Part shown: positions 1-10,999 of the stretch, one piece after another | Position numbering within the stretch: the stretch's first letter is position 1 | Layout: the number at the start of each line of letters is the position of its first letter | DNA from: Fasciola hepatica | Lineage: Eukaryota > Platyhelminthes > Trematoda > Plagiorchiida > Fasciolidae | Reading direction: 5' to 3' | NCBI GenBank assembly: GCA_948099385.1 | Contig: CANUEZ040000116.1 | Location: forward strand, 13,579,001 to 13,643,000 | DNA: 64,000 nucleotides | The notes under the pieces: generated by a model | What the model was told of the DNA's origin: nothing | Database searches by the model: none | Seen by the model: only the letters and a program-made list of their open reading frames with translations | Translations under genes and position numbers: made by a program

Positions 1-2653
1 GTTCGTTTCAAAACACTGTCTCCCATCGACACTCTCAACGTCGACATCGAACACGTGTTACTGGAAGCTAGACGAATTTTTCTGCCTTCATCCTACTTTG
101 TCAGTTATTTTAGGAGAACCCATTCGCTTTTTGGGCGCACTATGCTCATTTCATAAGACGGTTCTCGATCTCGAGCTCTTCCCGGTGATTTCGTACAAAT
201 TGAGTCCCATTTGGTAGAACGGAGATATTTCAGTTTTCTCAAAATCTGTTAGTTTATTTCCATGTAGCATTGCGCAAACAAGATTGGGTATAGTCCTATA
301 AGGCGTATACGTGCAACCAACGCGAATGAAGGTCACCTGAGTGCATCACGTGCTCCAGTGCACAAGAGTCAACTGATTCTGGTTCTCACGGAGTTGTATG
401 TCGCCAAATCCACAGACCGAACTAATCAGCTGGCTGCCAGGCTCAGTGGCCCGTCAGCTTCTACGAAAGTTCCCACGTGATAAGGCATCGAGATCGGGGA
501 TCTTATATGTTTGTCATCCTCTTTTTTACATTTTGTACTCCAATTAGCGCATGGTACACAGTTTTGTTCTGAAATTCGGTATGCCGTATAGTATCGTGCA
601 TTCGGTCATTCTGACCAGATATGGTTTTTGTTACAGAATATACAACCGGAAATGCACGGAAGAAGTAGGGCCGTCTAATACTTTTGTCGCGCAGTGACAT
701 TTGATTTCTTTGTTAAAACATAACTTTGAACTTTGTTCCGGAGTGCGTCTTCCAGTAGATTTTACTCTTGACAGACAAAATCGAGGAGGAGAAAATAATT
801 TGAAGTCACCCAAATATGAATTTAAGAAGTAACGAAACTTTGTAAGTTGTTTTTAACAGAGTGTTTTCGTTATATTTAGGCCTCTTTAGCGAAGCTATCC
901 GTCACAGGGATAAGGAGCAGAGGGTTGTTACCGTTCAGTGCCACTGACGAAACGGTACTAGATCATATAGTGTACAAGTTCAATAAACTATCGAGAGTCA
1001 GCCCGGATAGGCTCATGGTGGTTAAACGATCGACTCATAATAGTTCACCTCATAAAAGTTCAAGTCCTAACGAGGTCTCGGTGGATGTGCACCGCACTTG
1101 GTTATTCCCAGAATGTTAGAAGAAATAGCTGTTCAATGCTTACATGGTTCTCAATGAGGAGTTGATTTTTGATACTGCATGCTGATTCATATTATGTATC
1201 ATCCCAGTATAGTAGCGGTAGTCCACTGTTGGCATGTGGCGACAGTTCACATAGTCATGATTTGTAATACTAGCCCACCACTTTCTTGAAACTAATTTTT
1301 AATACATTTGAAAAACAATGCAATGAATTTGCCGTCAAAAATGTGTCGCGGAAGATAGAAAGTGTGTTTCTCCAGTGAAATGCTCAAGCCGTAAACTCAT
1401 GCTTGAGGAGGGTGGCTCGAACCCCAATATCAATGGTCAGTTTTGGGTGGTAGACACTAATTTGCGGTCACCTGACTCTTTTTTGACTACATGCTCCAAA
1501 TCTCAGAGTGATGGTTTCCAGATTTCTGTAAGGGTATTGGCTGACACATCTACGATAGACGGCACAGTTCCATTACCACACAGCCCGCCTTCGACTCTCC
1601 AAAATCGATGGCAAAGCTTGAGCCAATGAAACGAATCGATGGCTGAATCACTTTGTGACAAAATAGAATGAAATTAACAAACACGCAGTTAGCAGCTGTT
1701 GTAACCGAACGGGCCTAAATCAGCCAGTCGGGTTTGCAATCAAAAGAACCGCCATGAGACTTGGTGGTGGAAAATGTTATGGGCCAGTGCGTTTCGCACA
1801 ATGTTTCTAACTGTCGCTACCTGGCATCCTGTATAGACTGTCCGCTTTGTGTCAATAAAACGAGATGATTCGAAAGCGAAATCTTTTTGCTAGAACTAGT
1901 GGAATGGAGCACAACGATCCTTTTTTCATTTGAGGATCCTTCTCTTTCCACACGATGGATATGCTCAAGCACGGAACAGAACAACATAGAATGCCACCTC
2001 ACAAATGACTGTGAATCTATCTGAAGTGATGAATACTAAGTGAACATGATGGATTTGGCCCATACTGACTTATTTTATATTTTTTGTTTTCGAATAATAA
2101 AAATATTATTATTATTATAGTACGAAGCAACCGACCACATCACTTTACTTTCATTCGTACTAAGTTTATAGTACAGTTTTTTATCGTTGTTTCAGTTTCT
2201 TGAAGGAGAGTAAAAGCCACTGATGAAGTATTTGTTTACTGATCACAATGGATGCTGATTATAGTCCTTCGAGTAAGAAACTATACGAATGTAGACGGTT
2301 ATCCAACAACACATAAAATTATGAATATACAGATCTGGATGACATTAACATGGAGTTAAAATGTTTGGAAAGACCATCGTGACTTGAAAAGGGACTGCGC
2401 CTAAGCCGACAATGTTCAGTCGGTCAACACGGTGGACGCCGATCCTCATAGACACGGATTCATATCTATCCACCACTTGTAAAATTATCCATTTACCGGT
2501 CTCTGACCAGCTGGATCTCGCATTATGAAGCACTGTACCCTTCTTGTATAGTGAACTGGATTCAAAAAAAGATTAATAAACGGCAAAGCTGAATTCTTCT
2601 TGAAGGCTGAGATCCTCTGTATTTCATCCTTCGACAATGGCCGATTCAAATTT
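1..2653. other. Region 3' of the last recognised exon; terminal exon not identified
   Basis: No further exon could be fixed. A possible terminal exon on the minus strand begins after GGGTACAG near 2533 and would read CFIMRDPAGQRPVNG then stop in phase 0, but nothing supports it beyond phase. An LTR-like fragment lies at about 1740-1925 and a short ATT run at 2096-2120. The rest shows nothing I recognise. Confidence 0.3.
1740..1925 (-). mobile_element. LTR-like dispersed repeat fragment
   Basis: The reverse strand has CTAGTTCTAG, then a run ending in GAATCATCTCGTTTTATTG and ACACAAAG. The same anchor (CTAGxTCTAG ... GA(A/G)TCA ... TTTATTxGxACAAAA) recurs at 5780, 22406, 23491, 32635 and, reversed, at 51380-51440. 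Shared ends next to gag-like frames at two copies suggest it is the LTR of a Ty3/Gypsy-like element. Family and limits are inferred. Confidence 0.45.
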
Positions 2654-2659
2654 ACTTAC

Positions 2660-2769
2660 CCTCCGCTGTTCGTTGGCCATGAAGCAGAACGGAGGATCAT
2701 CGAAACCGCGCAAGACCACGTTTACCCCGGGCATTCGATAAGTCTGGTCAGGCAAACCCTCTTGTAGTC
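2660..2769 (-). CDS. slo: Slo channel exon: C-terminal part of RCK2 (probable)
   Basis: Acceptor TTTCTCTCTACACCTTGCAG, donor GTAAGT, both strong. Two leading bases and 36 codons, ending in phase 0. RLQEGLPD can be aligned with YRLRDAHL near the end of BK, and NVVLRGFDDPPFCF with YVITNPPYEFELVPTDLIF. The match is weak. The assignment rests on strand, order and phase (G|GA with the exon at 9279). BK has about 70 residues between these two points, so exons may be missing in the repeat-rich intron, or that segment is lost. At least one more exon must follow at lower coordinates. Confidence 0.72.
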
Positions 2770-3929
2770 CTGCAAGGTGTAGAGAGAAAAACAAGTAAAA
2801 ATGGACTGAATTGATGATCAATGAAATTACTTGTCCCATGGTTCAATTCACGTGAGTTTTCACGGAACCAGTAGTTTGGCTTTTGGCTGGTCATTTCTCA
2901 AGCCTTTCGCTTCGCTCCCGATATTCAGAAACGTGTCATTAGTTTCAGTGATCATGAATGGTAAATTGGTTATTGATACGCTTGCATTTGTGCCTCTTGG
3001 CTGATGTGTTGAAAGCTTCTGGTTCTCCCTAGGGATGTTCGGATTTCGATTTAGGCTGCTGAAAACCATGCTAGTAGCTAAATGATTTCAGCTGAAAAGT
3101 GTATCGGATTCATGTCAGTGATGTTTGCGTTTGCCTAGTTTGGCTTCAATAAAGCAGCATTTGACCCCAAAAAGTAGGTGACATCTCTCAATAAAAGTGA
3201 CAGTGGGTAGTCAGTGAATATAAGCTTGCGCTTTGTGACCAGACCGGTTACGTTGATAAGATGGTAGCAACAGGCATGGAACACCTGAGTGAAACCTTAG
3301 TTTACGACGAATGCTGATATTTTCACTATACCTAAGTCAATAAAGTATTTCCGCTGTGCTATGTCATTAATTACAGCGGTCGCTATCGCCAATCTGCTTT
3401 CGTTCCAAACTTAAATGTTTTGTCGTCTTTCCCGACTGTTAGAGTCTTCAATGATAAGACAGCCATCAAAAGAATACCCGATTCCATGGAGCCGCTAAAG
3501 TACCAACGGATCAAATTATTTCAGTAATAAAACACGAACAAAGAGCTGTGAGTTTATCATTATCTGACCAACACATGCAACCGCATGCAAAACATTCTGC
3601 AGAGCAATTTCACAGTCCTAGCATCTGAGAAGCGCCCGAGAAACGCGGTCGCTTGACGAAGTGAAAAATTCAGCTCGGTTTCTTTCAGTTTCCGGGACTT
3701 GACGGCAGTCTGTCAGATTGTCTAGTTTCTGGCACCATGGAGCTCCTATGATTTTCAGGTGCTTCGACAATGGTAAAACCGGAGTCTTGTTCGTGGTTTT
3801 GCGTAGAAGCAATGGGACAAGGAAGTTCAGGTTAGACCTCCTCCTCATTGCCCCATTTCGGCTTGGCATTAGAAACAAACGGTTGGTCGTCAACCTTGGT
3901 TGACCAGTCGCCTCGCGGATAGAGAGAAA

Positions 3930-5020
3930 GGTTGGAAGTAGATGGAAAGTGGAACCAAAACGTGATAGGGAGCATTCTTTTCGCTTCTCTTACCAAATAA
4001 TCCCCCTCAGGCCTCGATTAATCGATGTTTAGGAGCATCTACTGAGATCGCTTCAACAATCTCCGCGGGGAAAATGTATTCCAATCATTTATAACCGTCA
4101 CAGCAAACGACTGATTTGTAATCCCTGTTCCCACCTGATCTCGCCTGGTTTGCAGCCGGTGTTTCCGCAATCAGTCATTCCTTAGGAACCTGAATATTAG
4201 TCCTTCTGGTTTGATTATCATATTTGTCACTGTTACTACTTGAAACACTATAATTAAACCCCTTATTAATAGTATTCTATCCAGTGAGAATAGGCTTAAG
4301 GTTTCTAACCGTCGCTCATAAACTAGTCCTCATCAATCTTCAAACTACCTGGTGCGTCACTGCTGTAGTTTGTCGAAAATTTTGCCTCTCACACCAGGGA
4401 CTGCCTCCAGGTCTAGATGAAGTATTCCAGGCGCGGTTTAACGAAGGCCTTACTTAGCGTCAGCATAACCTCCGGTTTCTTCTGACTTAGCGCACGCTTC
4501 AGGTAATAAAGAGCGCTTGAGGGCTTCCTCGCTGCACTCTAAAACCGGCCACTTGGTTTGAAGTCTGCCCTGATTACAACCCCAAGTCCCGACTCCGCAC
4601 TATTTGAGCAAGCTCCACTTGGTTATCTGGTGGACCCATGCAACGACTGGGCTGTGGTTCTCTTCCTTTCATCAATGAAATTGTAGCACTTGTTCTCAGT
4701 GAGAGGGAGGTTCCGCGCCACCGATCATGAGTATAGCCTATCCAAGTTTCGCTGTGTCTTATCAGTGGTAACCATCTCTATATAACCTGTAGCAGTTAAT
4801 TACTGGTTCGTTTGCTAGATCAGTACTGAATAATGCGAATAGTAAGGGATCCGGGACCAAATACTCTAGTACTCCGGTGTGTAGTCTACCCATACTAGCA
4901 AGAATTCTCGCTTGTTCCACCTGAAATTGTCTTCCAGTAAGTGCGCTGATTAGCCGTCTTCCTATCCTGGTGCTGAGCTAAAAATCTTCCAGCTCACCCA
5001 TCAGCAGCCTATGGTTAATA
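3930..5020 (-). mobile_element. CR1/Jockey-like non-LTR retrotransposon relic, reverse transcriptase C-terminal part
   Basis: Translation of the minus strand, with several stops and frame changes, gives typical 3' pieces of a LINE reverse transcriptase in order. These are a degenerate GVxxGxVxxPLLF block (...VPDPLLFALF), NLPLTENKCYNISL, a DLGVV block, YYLKRALSQKKPEVM, KPRLEYF, and a final WNTFSPRR-like block with VVxAxSV. The element is broken and cannot be active. The 3' border near 3930 and the 5' extent are not defined. Bases 5260-7900 may hold more of the same or related elements. Confidence 0.6.
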
Positions 5021-5569
5021 GACAGGTTGACCAGTGCTCATAACGGGGGGCTTTCAACCTTTCAGTCCTTGGTTCAAACTCTGCCACCACCACCGGTCAC
5101 TTCACGGTTGACAACTTCCAATTCGCTGAGACGCCCTTCCCAAAACATTGCATTGTTATTATATGGCAGAAGGAGAGTAAACAGAAAAAGGGAAAGATTG
5201 CCTTCTGAAAATCCAAATAACAGACTTTAACTCCTTCTCTCTCTCGGTGCCCATTCACGAGTGTATAACTAGGTCCAAAAACCTCTTTCTGGTTTGACGG
5301 CCTTCTTCATACGACAGTTCCAGCATGAGGGTTGACCTTCGTTTAAAACATTTCGGAGAGGGATACCCCATCGGCGATATCCACCAGTTTTTCCTCGTTG
5401 CGCCACCACTGCCTTTCCACATAACTCCTCCCTCGACATAGGGTCCTAGTATCCTCAGCCTGTATTTGCTTATCCCGGATGAATTCCTCCTGTATGTAGC
5501 CGGTGTACATTTTTCTTTGTGGTGTAATATCAGCCTCAGAACACCGTGTGCGCTCTTGCCAACCAGGTA

Positions 5570-6160
5570 CTACACCTCCCGAATCTCCAAGTCGTTAGCG
5601 GCATCTGTGATCGCTGACTGTTCAAACCTCCACCTGGTTACCTTACCAAAGTGTTGGAAGAGGGTCTTTTGTTTTGTAAGTTGTTTCAGTCTTTCACCGA
5701 ATGCTCTCTGTGTGGTCTTTCTGGGTTCCCGTTCGATTTCTAGTGCGTTGAAATCACCCGTTGTTTTGTTCCGTCCCACTAGCTCTAGCGAGAGCTCGGG
5801 TCGGCCTCAGAGTCATTTCCGTTTATTAGCACAAAACAAGAAATATATTGGTTGCTCTCGCGTTCGCCCACTCGTTGAGCATCATGCATTGGTGCGACTG
5901 GTGTGAGCGACTACGCCTTGAGGCTTAAACAACGCTGACAGGATTCATCTCTCATTTATCAACCCATTCCAGCGATCGGCTGTCTTGTCACCCGAGATTC
6001 CGTTGTCTCAAGCCTTGGGCTTGCTGCCGCACTAGTGTTGACTGCTGACGCAACTTGGCTATCCGCCAACGGTAGGTGAACACATACCCTCACATCTTTT
6101 GTGAGCATTTTTCGTCCTTACCACTCACCCGGCTCAGATATGAGAGGAACTCATCTTTCT
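5570..6160 (-). mobile_element. LTR-like repeat followed by a short gag-like frame
   Basis: Bases 5780-6160 share with 22406-22640 a run of similar sequence (CTAGCTCTAG..., then ...ATCGGCTGTCxTGTC). On the minus strand, directly after this repeat, a 69-codon frame starts (5570-5779, GRNKTTGDFNALEIERE). This layout, LTR then leader then coding frame, also occurs at 23124-23990. The frame is truncated. A Ty3/Gypsy-like origin is inferred. Confidence 0.45.
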
Positions 6161-8769
6161 CCTCTAGGCTAAACCCCTGACTTCAACAGTCAACATTACG
6201 GAGATTTCAGACCCCGTCGCTTTGACTGCTACCTTCCAGGTTTGCACGTTTAATGGGGCGAGTCGTCTGCATTCGTAATTATTGTGATAGTCTTCTAAGA
6301 CTAAGATAACTCCACTACCTGAACGACCGTATTCCTCATCGACACGGTGAGCAGTATACCGTTCCCGACAACAACCGCTAATATTTTTGTTGCTTCGGTG
6401 TGCTAATCTCTGGATTATCCCCGGTCAGTGATTCCTCGATCTTCCAATCCCAAGGGAAAAGTAACTAGGAACGAAGTGCGGAAACTGTATTCAAGTGTAT
6501 CCAAAAATCAATGCCTTATGTAGCATGAGGCAGGGAATGCATGGACACATGGCGTTGTTATTAATCGTCCAGCGTGGTGCGCAGATGTGATTGGTTAAGT
6601 CGGATCACGGTGCTTCATATGTCTGACTGGCTGGGGTGAGCGTGAAGCGTAGGCAGTAGATTGTCTGTCGGTAGCTCATATGAACAGTGACGTGTGATGG
6701 ATTGGTTGGTTCGTGGGCACATGCCTCATGATTGCACTGTTCTGTGGGATATGTGGGCCTTGTCATTGGTAAAGGTTCATAAAGCGCCCTGTCCATGGGT
6801 TGGAAGAATGCGGACTACAGCCTCGCTGATGACGTTTTCAGGGAGCTATCCGACTTCCTGAAAATTTTCACCAGTTGCAGTCACGTTTCGGCAGCGGTTA
6901 TATCATCTGTAATCTTGACCTGAGCTCTCACTTCCGGCCCCTTGTTCCCCACGCTTACTGTGTTTCTGTAGACTTCATCTTGGCTCATCCGGAAAGAGTA
7001 TGGTCTCTCGGACATGATCCCCGAGGGCACTGGCTGTTACTTCGCATAACGGTCCGGTTAACCTCGGTACTTTCAAACAAATTATCTCCATGCGCCGACT
7101 CAGTAGCCTGCAGAGCGCTTGCCTACATGGGGTCATGTGTCGCTGTATGCACTGACATGCCCCCGGTGCCTCTCATATCCAACTGACCAGCAGTGATCAT
7201 ATTCGTACACTTGGCTAGTGGCAATGTCAAATGAGCATGCTTAGCCCTTATTTGAGGTGGCTTTAACAACACCGTGTTACTTGCTAGATTTGTCTGCCCT
7301 TTCCTAAAGGCTAGATCAGCAGGCGCAACCAAGATTGTTTCATCTGTGCCACGTTATCTTCCTTCTGTCACGCATAGAAGCCCCTTTCTACGGCGCGGGC
7401 TTACAAATTCCACAAGTGTGGGGCGCGGTTCGCACTTTTCTTTTCCTTTCTACTTTCATCCACCCTGATGACCGCGTTAATCCCTTCAGAAAGACATTCC
7501 CCGGGATATGAACAGTCTCCAGCAGACTTACTACATTGTATCTCACTGCCCATTCTCGTTGTCTATCCCCTTCTAATTAAGCTTCAGATCTGCCACCGAT
7601 AACAACGTTTCTGCTTCATCCAAATACTGTGTCAAGTGAGTTCCACAGCTTACAAAGGCTAGCTGCAGTTTGCCTCAGTAACTTTTCAAGGACCAAAATT
7701 CGTTCTCGACGGTCGTCATTGTCTCTTGCCCCTAGTTCTACTTTCCCTTGTTTCATTTCGTTCTCTTTCAAGGGCCTTTTTATGTTCTAATGGCTTCCTT
7801 TGTGGGCAACCGGTGTTTCAGTTATAGCAACAGTTTATTCCACATTAGGCTTCCTGTGATACGTAATTTTCTGCCTAATTGCGGTAGTCTGTAATTCTCC
7901 TTTCCGCGATTCCTCGGTCGTCAAGACGGCAGTAAATGGGGGGCTCAACGGGCAGAAAATCTCGGTTTTGCACACTTGGAGCAGTATTCCTTTATTCTTG
8001 CCCTGAGCCGTATATTGCTTAGCCGTCAGTTTATTCTTGCCTGACCACTTGCTTGGAGTGTTCTCTGAGCCAACACGTACACTCTCTGCACATCCAGATG
8101 AGCGCTCGATGCTTGTGGATAGTACCGTTTTTTACCCCTACATAATGTGTATGGAACCATGAGTCTCATGCGTCAAACACGATTCCCCACCTTTTAACTG
8201 GACCTTTTGTACATCATGCATTCCCAACTTTTATTTCCATGATATCGAAATTTGATTTTTTCTTTCCAGGTGATGTGAATGCGTCATGTTTGCTCATGCT
8301 AAGTACCCTAAACTTAGGTGTTAACGAGAAAATGTAGGTTGATAACTGGTTATCAAGATGGATCAAAAATGTAGAAATCAAGGATCAAGTTGTTGTGCTT
8401 AAACTTTACTACAGATGCACTTGTATTCTGGTATAAGTGAAGATAAGAGGTGATCTGATCTTTCCCGAGACGGCCGATCAACTGGCTGAATTCGCGGATT
8501 CAATGTGCCGACGAGGTTTGAAGGAAAATCTATGTTGTCCTTTATCATCCTATTCATTCATTTTTCGAAATTCGATCTCCATGCAAGTACATGGCTTGGA
8601 GTAGTGCAGTTCCCTTTTTTATCACTCAGAGTTACTGAGCAAATATTTGTGGGTTAGCAGAATTAGCAATACCGATCCTCTTCTGACCTCGCATATGAAA
8701 TAATCACGTGCAATTTGAACGAAAGCCCCATGGCTGTCACTTGCAAAAGGGCGAAAATTTATGAACACC
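6161..8769. other. Intron, repeat-rich, nothing firmly identified
   Basis: Higher GC than average. Bases 7560-7800 read on the minus strand give a Lys/Arg/Glu-rich stretch such as ORF1 of LINEs can show, but no motif is diagnostic. BK residues expected between the exons at 9279 and 2660 were sought here and not found. Confidence 0.4.
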
Positions 8770-9090
8770 ATAACTAATAGACTCGGTCCGGTAAGACATT
8801 TTGAGCCTCCGGGTTGGAGTTAGTGAGATCAATCAATCACCGACCGGGTGCATGGTCGAGGACATTGGGCGACATAGGTAGGTGTCATGGTCAGTGATAT
8901 ACTCTACATTCACGCGATTATTCCTGCTAAAGGTATTTCCTGTTATGAATTTATTTTCTGTTAATTTGATCGTCATGTTTCGATTCGACTGAACAATGCG
9001 GTGAGGCAGCAATCAAAATTCAAACCAGAGTACAGCAGTGTGAGATAAAAGGTTAAAAGAAGTGAACTGAACTGCACAAGGAACATCAAA
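8770..9090 (+). mobile_element. 3' end of an RTE-like LINE
   Basis: The run CGGTCCGGTAAGACATTTTG...GACATTGGGCGACATAGGTAG...GTCATGGTCAGTG matches the 3' end of the fuller copy at 33430-35570. It ends in a GAACTGAACTG tail rather than poly(A). The copy is 5'-truncated, as is usual for LINE insertions. Confidence 0.6.
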
Positions 9091-9278
9091 AGCGGATTAG
9101 GATTCTCGAATCGCGTCATGAACGTAGAGGTATTTTTCACAGCCTACTTGGAATCTCCGAAGATCAGACTGGTTTTTGCGGCAGAGTTGGAAAACCCTTA
9201 CCAAGAGAATGTGTGTGTGATAGAGAGAGAATGTACTAATCGCATGACTGAATTCACTATTGTCAACACATCACTTAC

Positions 9279-9372
9279 CTGCACCAACAGCGAAAGAAGT
9301 TTCCAGTTCATCAGTTGCTTGTCCGGAAATCAGAACTCGAAGAAAATGAAACACGTCTTCGTTGTAGAAGAA
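9279..9372 (-). CDS. slo: Slo channel exon: RCK2, YxND..L.LIR.L..G segment
   Basis: Acceptor TTTCCCCAAATTATAG, donor GTAAGT. It has 31 codons plus G in phase 0. FYNEDVFHFLRVLISGQAT matches YFNDNILTLIRTLVTGGAT of BK, and DELETSFAVGAG matches PELEALIAEENAL. This segment lies after the Ca2+ bowl in BK, so the bowl should be coded between here and 21438. The trailing G joins the GA of the exon at 2769 to make Gly. Confidence 0.9.
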
Positions 9373-9449
9373 CTATAATTTGGGGAAAGGGTAAACGGAA
9401 TTGTCAGGTGGGATAGGAGTAAGTGCTGTGTTTATCAGAAAATTACGGT

Positions 9450-9850
9450 AGTTCAGTTCAGTTGAGACAACCATTAAACATGCACTGCATGCGGTGGTTA
9501 TAGTTGCCACCTGACAGCGAAAACCTCAGTCGGCAATAACGAGAAAATGATTGTATGAAGAGAACAAGAACAGAACTACAAACAGTAGTAACAAAATGAT
9601 AAGAACGTTCGTGAGTGCAACGGTGCCACTGACCACACACCGAGTCATATCGTCTTATGTTTTTAAGTACTGATTAAAGGAATCTCTTGGATCCCACCCG
9701 TAAAGCCTAACACATCCTACCTGGCCGAGTCCATTGGGTAAACTCTTCATACCTTTCTTCAAAGTAATGGACTGGTCATTCAAAGTCACTTTCCAACCAC
9801 TACCCGTAGCAACGCACAATACGCGCCGAGTAATACTATCCACAAATGAA
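9450..9850 (-). mobile_element. 3' end of an RTE-like LINE, opposite strand
   Basis: The minus-strand frame reads ATGSGWKVTLNDQSITLKKG and LGQVGCVRLYGWDPRD. This is the C-terminal signature (GxGWKM...TWKKG...LGHVGCVRLPGWGP) of the copy at 35196-35426. The element ends in a TCAACTGAACTGAAC-type tail at about 9450. It lies tail-to-tail with the copy at 8770-9090 and on either side of the exon at 9279. Confidence 0.7.
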
Positions 9851-9904
9851 ACCCCCTAACGTGGTACTAACAGTCAACTAGCCGGAATTCTGATTTTTCA
9901 CGGT

Positions 9905-10282
9905 CTAAGAAATTACGGTCCATTTTAGTCGAATTCCCGTTTTCACTACTGGATCAATTGTCAGTAGCCGAAAATTAATCGCCTTGGGTTCGGGGGAAAA
10001 ATCGATGGAGTATACACGCGATCGGATAGTCAATGATACCATTGTGCACTGCTTGATTCTGCTACGAACACCTTCCGAACAGAGAAACAAATGTACCGAA
10101 TTATCAGTACCGTTTTGGAGTTTGTAGTTTATATGAACTTGTTTGCTACCTTGGTTCAATTGGTTACGAACTGCTTTGAACACCGAGGCCAACTGACGCG
10201 TCAAATGGCAAATTAATACCTCATACATAATTAAATGAGTTACAATTCTGCTAACTGCTGAGCCAGACACTGCTGTTGTCAT
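9905..10282 (-). repeat. Dispersed repeat with a 125-codon open frame
   Basis: The frame reads, in part, VHINYKLQNGTDNSVHLFLC and INFRLLTIDPVVKTGIRLKW. A diverged second copy lies at about 14340-14466 on the plus strand (CGGCTACTGACAATTGATCC against TGGCTACTGACAATTTTTCA, then GGAATTCGACT in both). The second copy lacks the open frame. The family is not recognised. A cellular gene is less likely because the unit is repeated. Confidence 0.45.
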
Positions 10283-10999
10283 CCTCGTCTTCTCATATCT
10301 AATTTCATTTGGTATTTACTCTCCGATTCCATGGTTCTACTGTATTGGATGCACGAATTTCGACCCCTTACATAGCAGAGCAGGGATGAACGATGTGGAA
10401 TGAGAGTATTAAAACATATCGTTTCGGTTTGTACCGCGCCAAAAAAGTAGTCGAGAATTAAAGCAGCATACGGAAAACAATATTTTTGAGTTCTGTGTGA
10501 ACCTTTTTTTCGAACCAACCTAATTGTTTTTTTCGCAGCTTTTGACGGTAAAACAGTTCTCCCAAGGTAGTCCACACAATGGCCGACCGTGATATTTTAA
10601 CACAGAAGTGCCACAGCATCCATGTTTTCCTTTGAATGAAAAAGTAACAGACACATACGCCCCTGAAATTTCAACTAAATGGAATAATGTTGTGTATTCT
10701 ATTTAGTTCACTGTAACCATATATTGCGAAGCTATTCTGTTAAATCCGTTAGGTGCATATTTCAAAACTATTCTCCAATATCTGACTTAATCCTTAGATC
10801 ACCCTTACTACAGACGCAATATCCATTGGTCGTTTAGCTAGTTTATTGGCATGCTGAACCGACTATTTTTGGGACGTATTACAAGCACTAGGTTTGTCTT
10901 CACATCGTCCCGATTCCTCGTTAATAAATCTCGCGTTCTTCAAGTTGCTGTATATTCGCCTTTTTCCCACATCTAAGTTATCAACCTCCGGTCTGAAAC

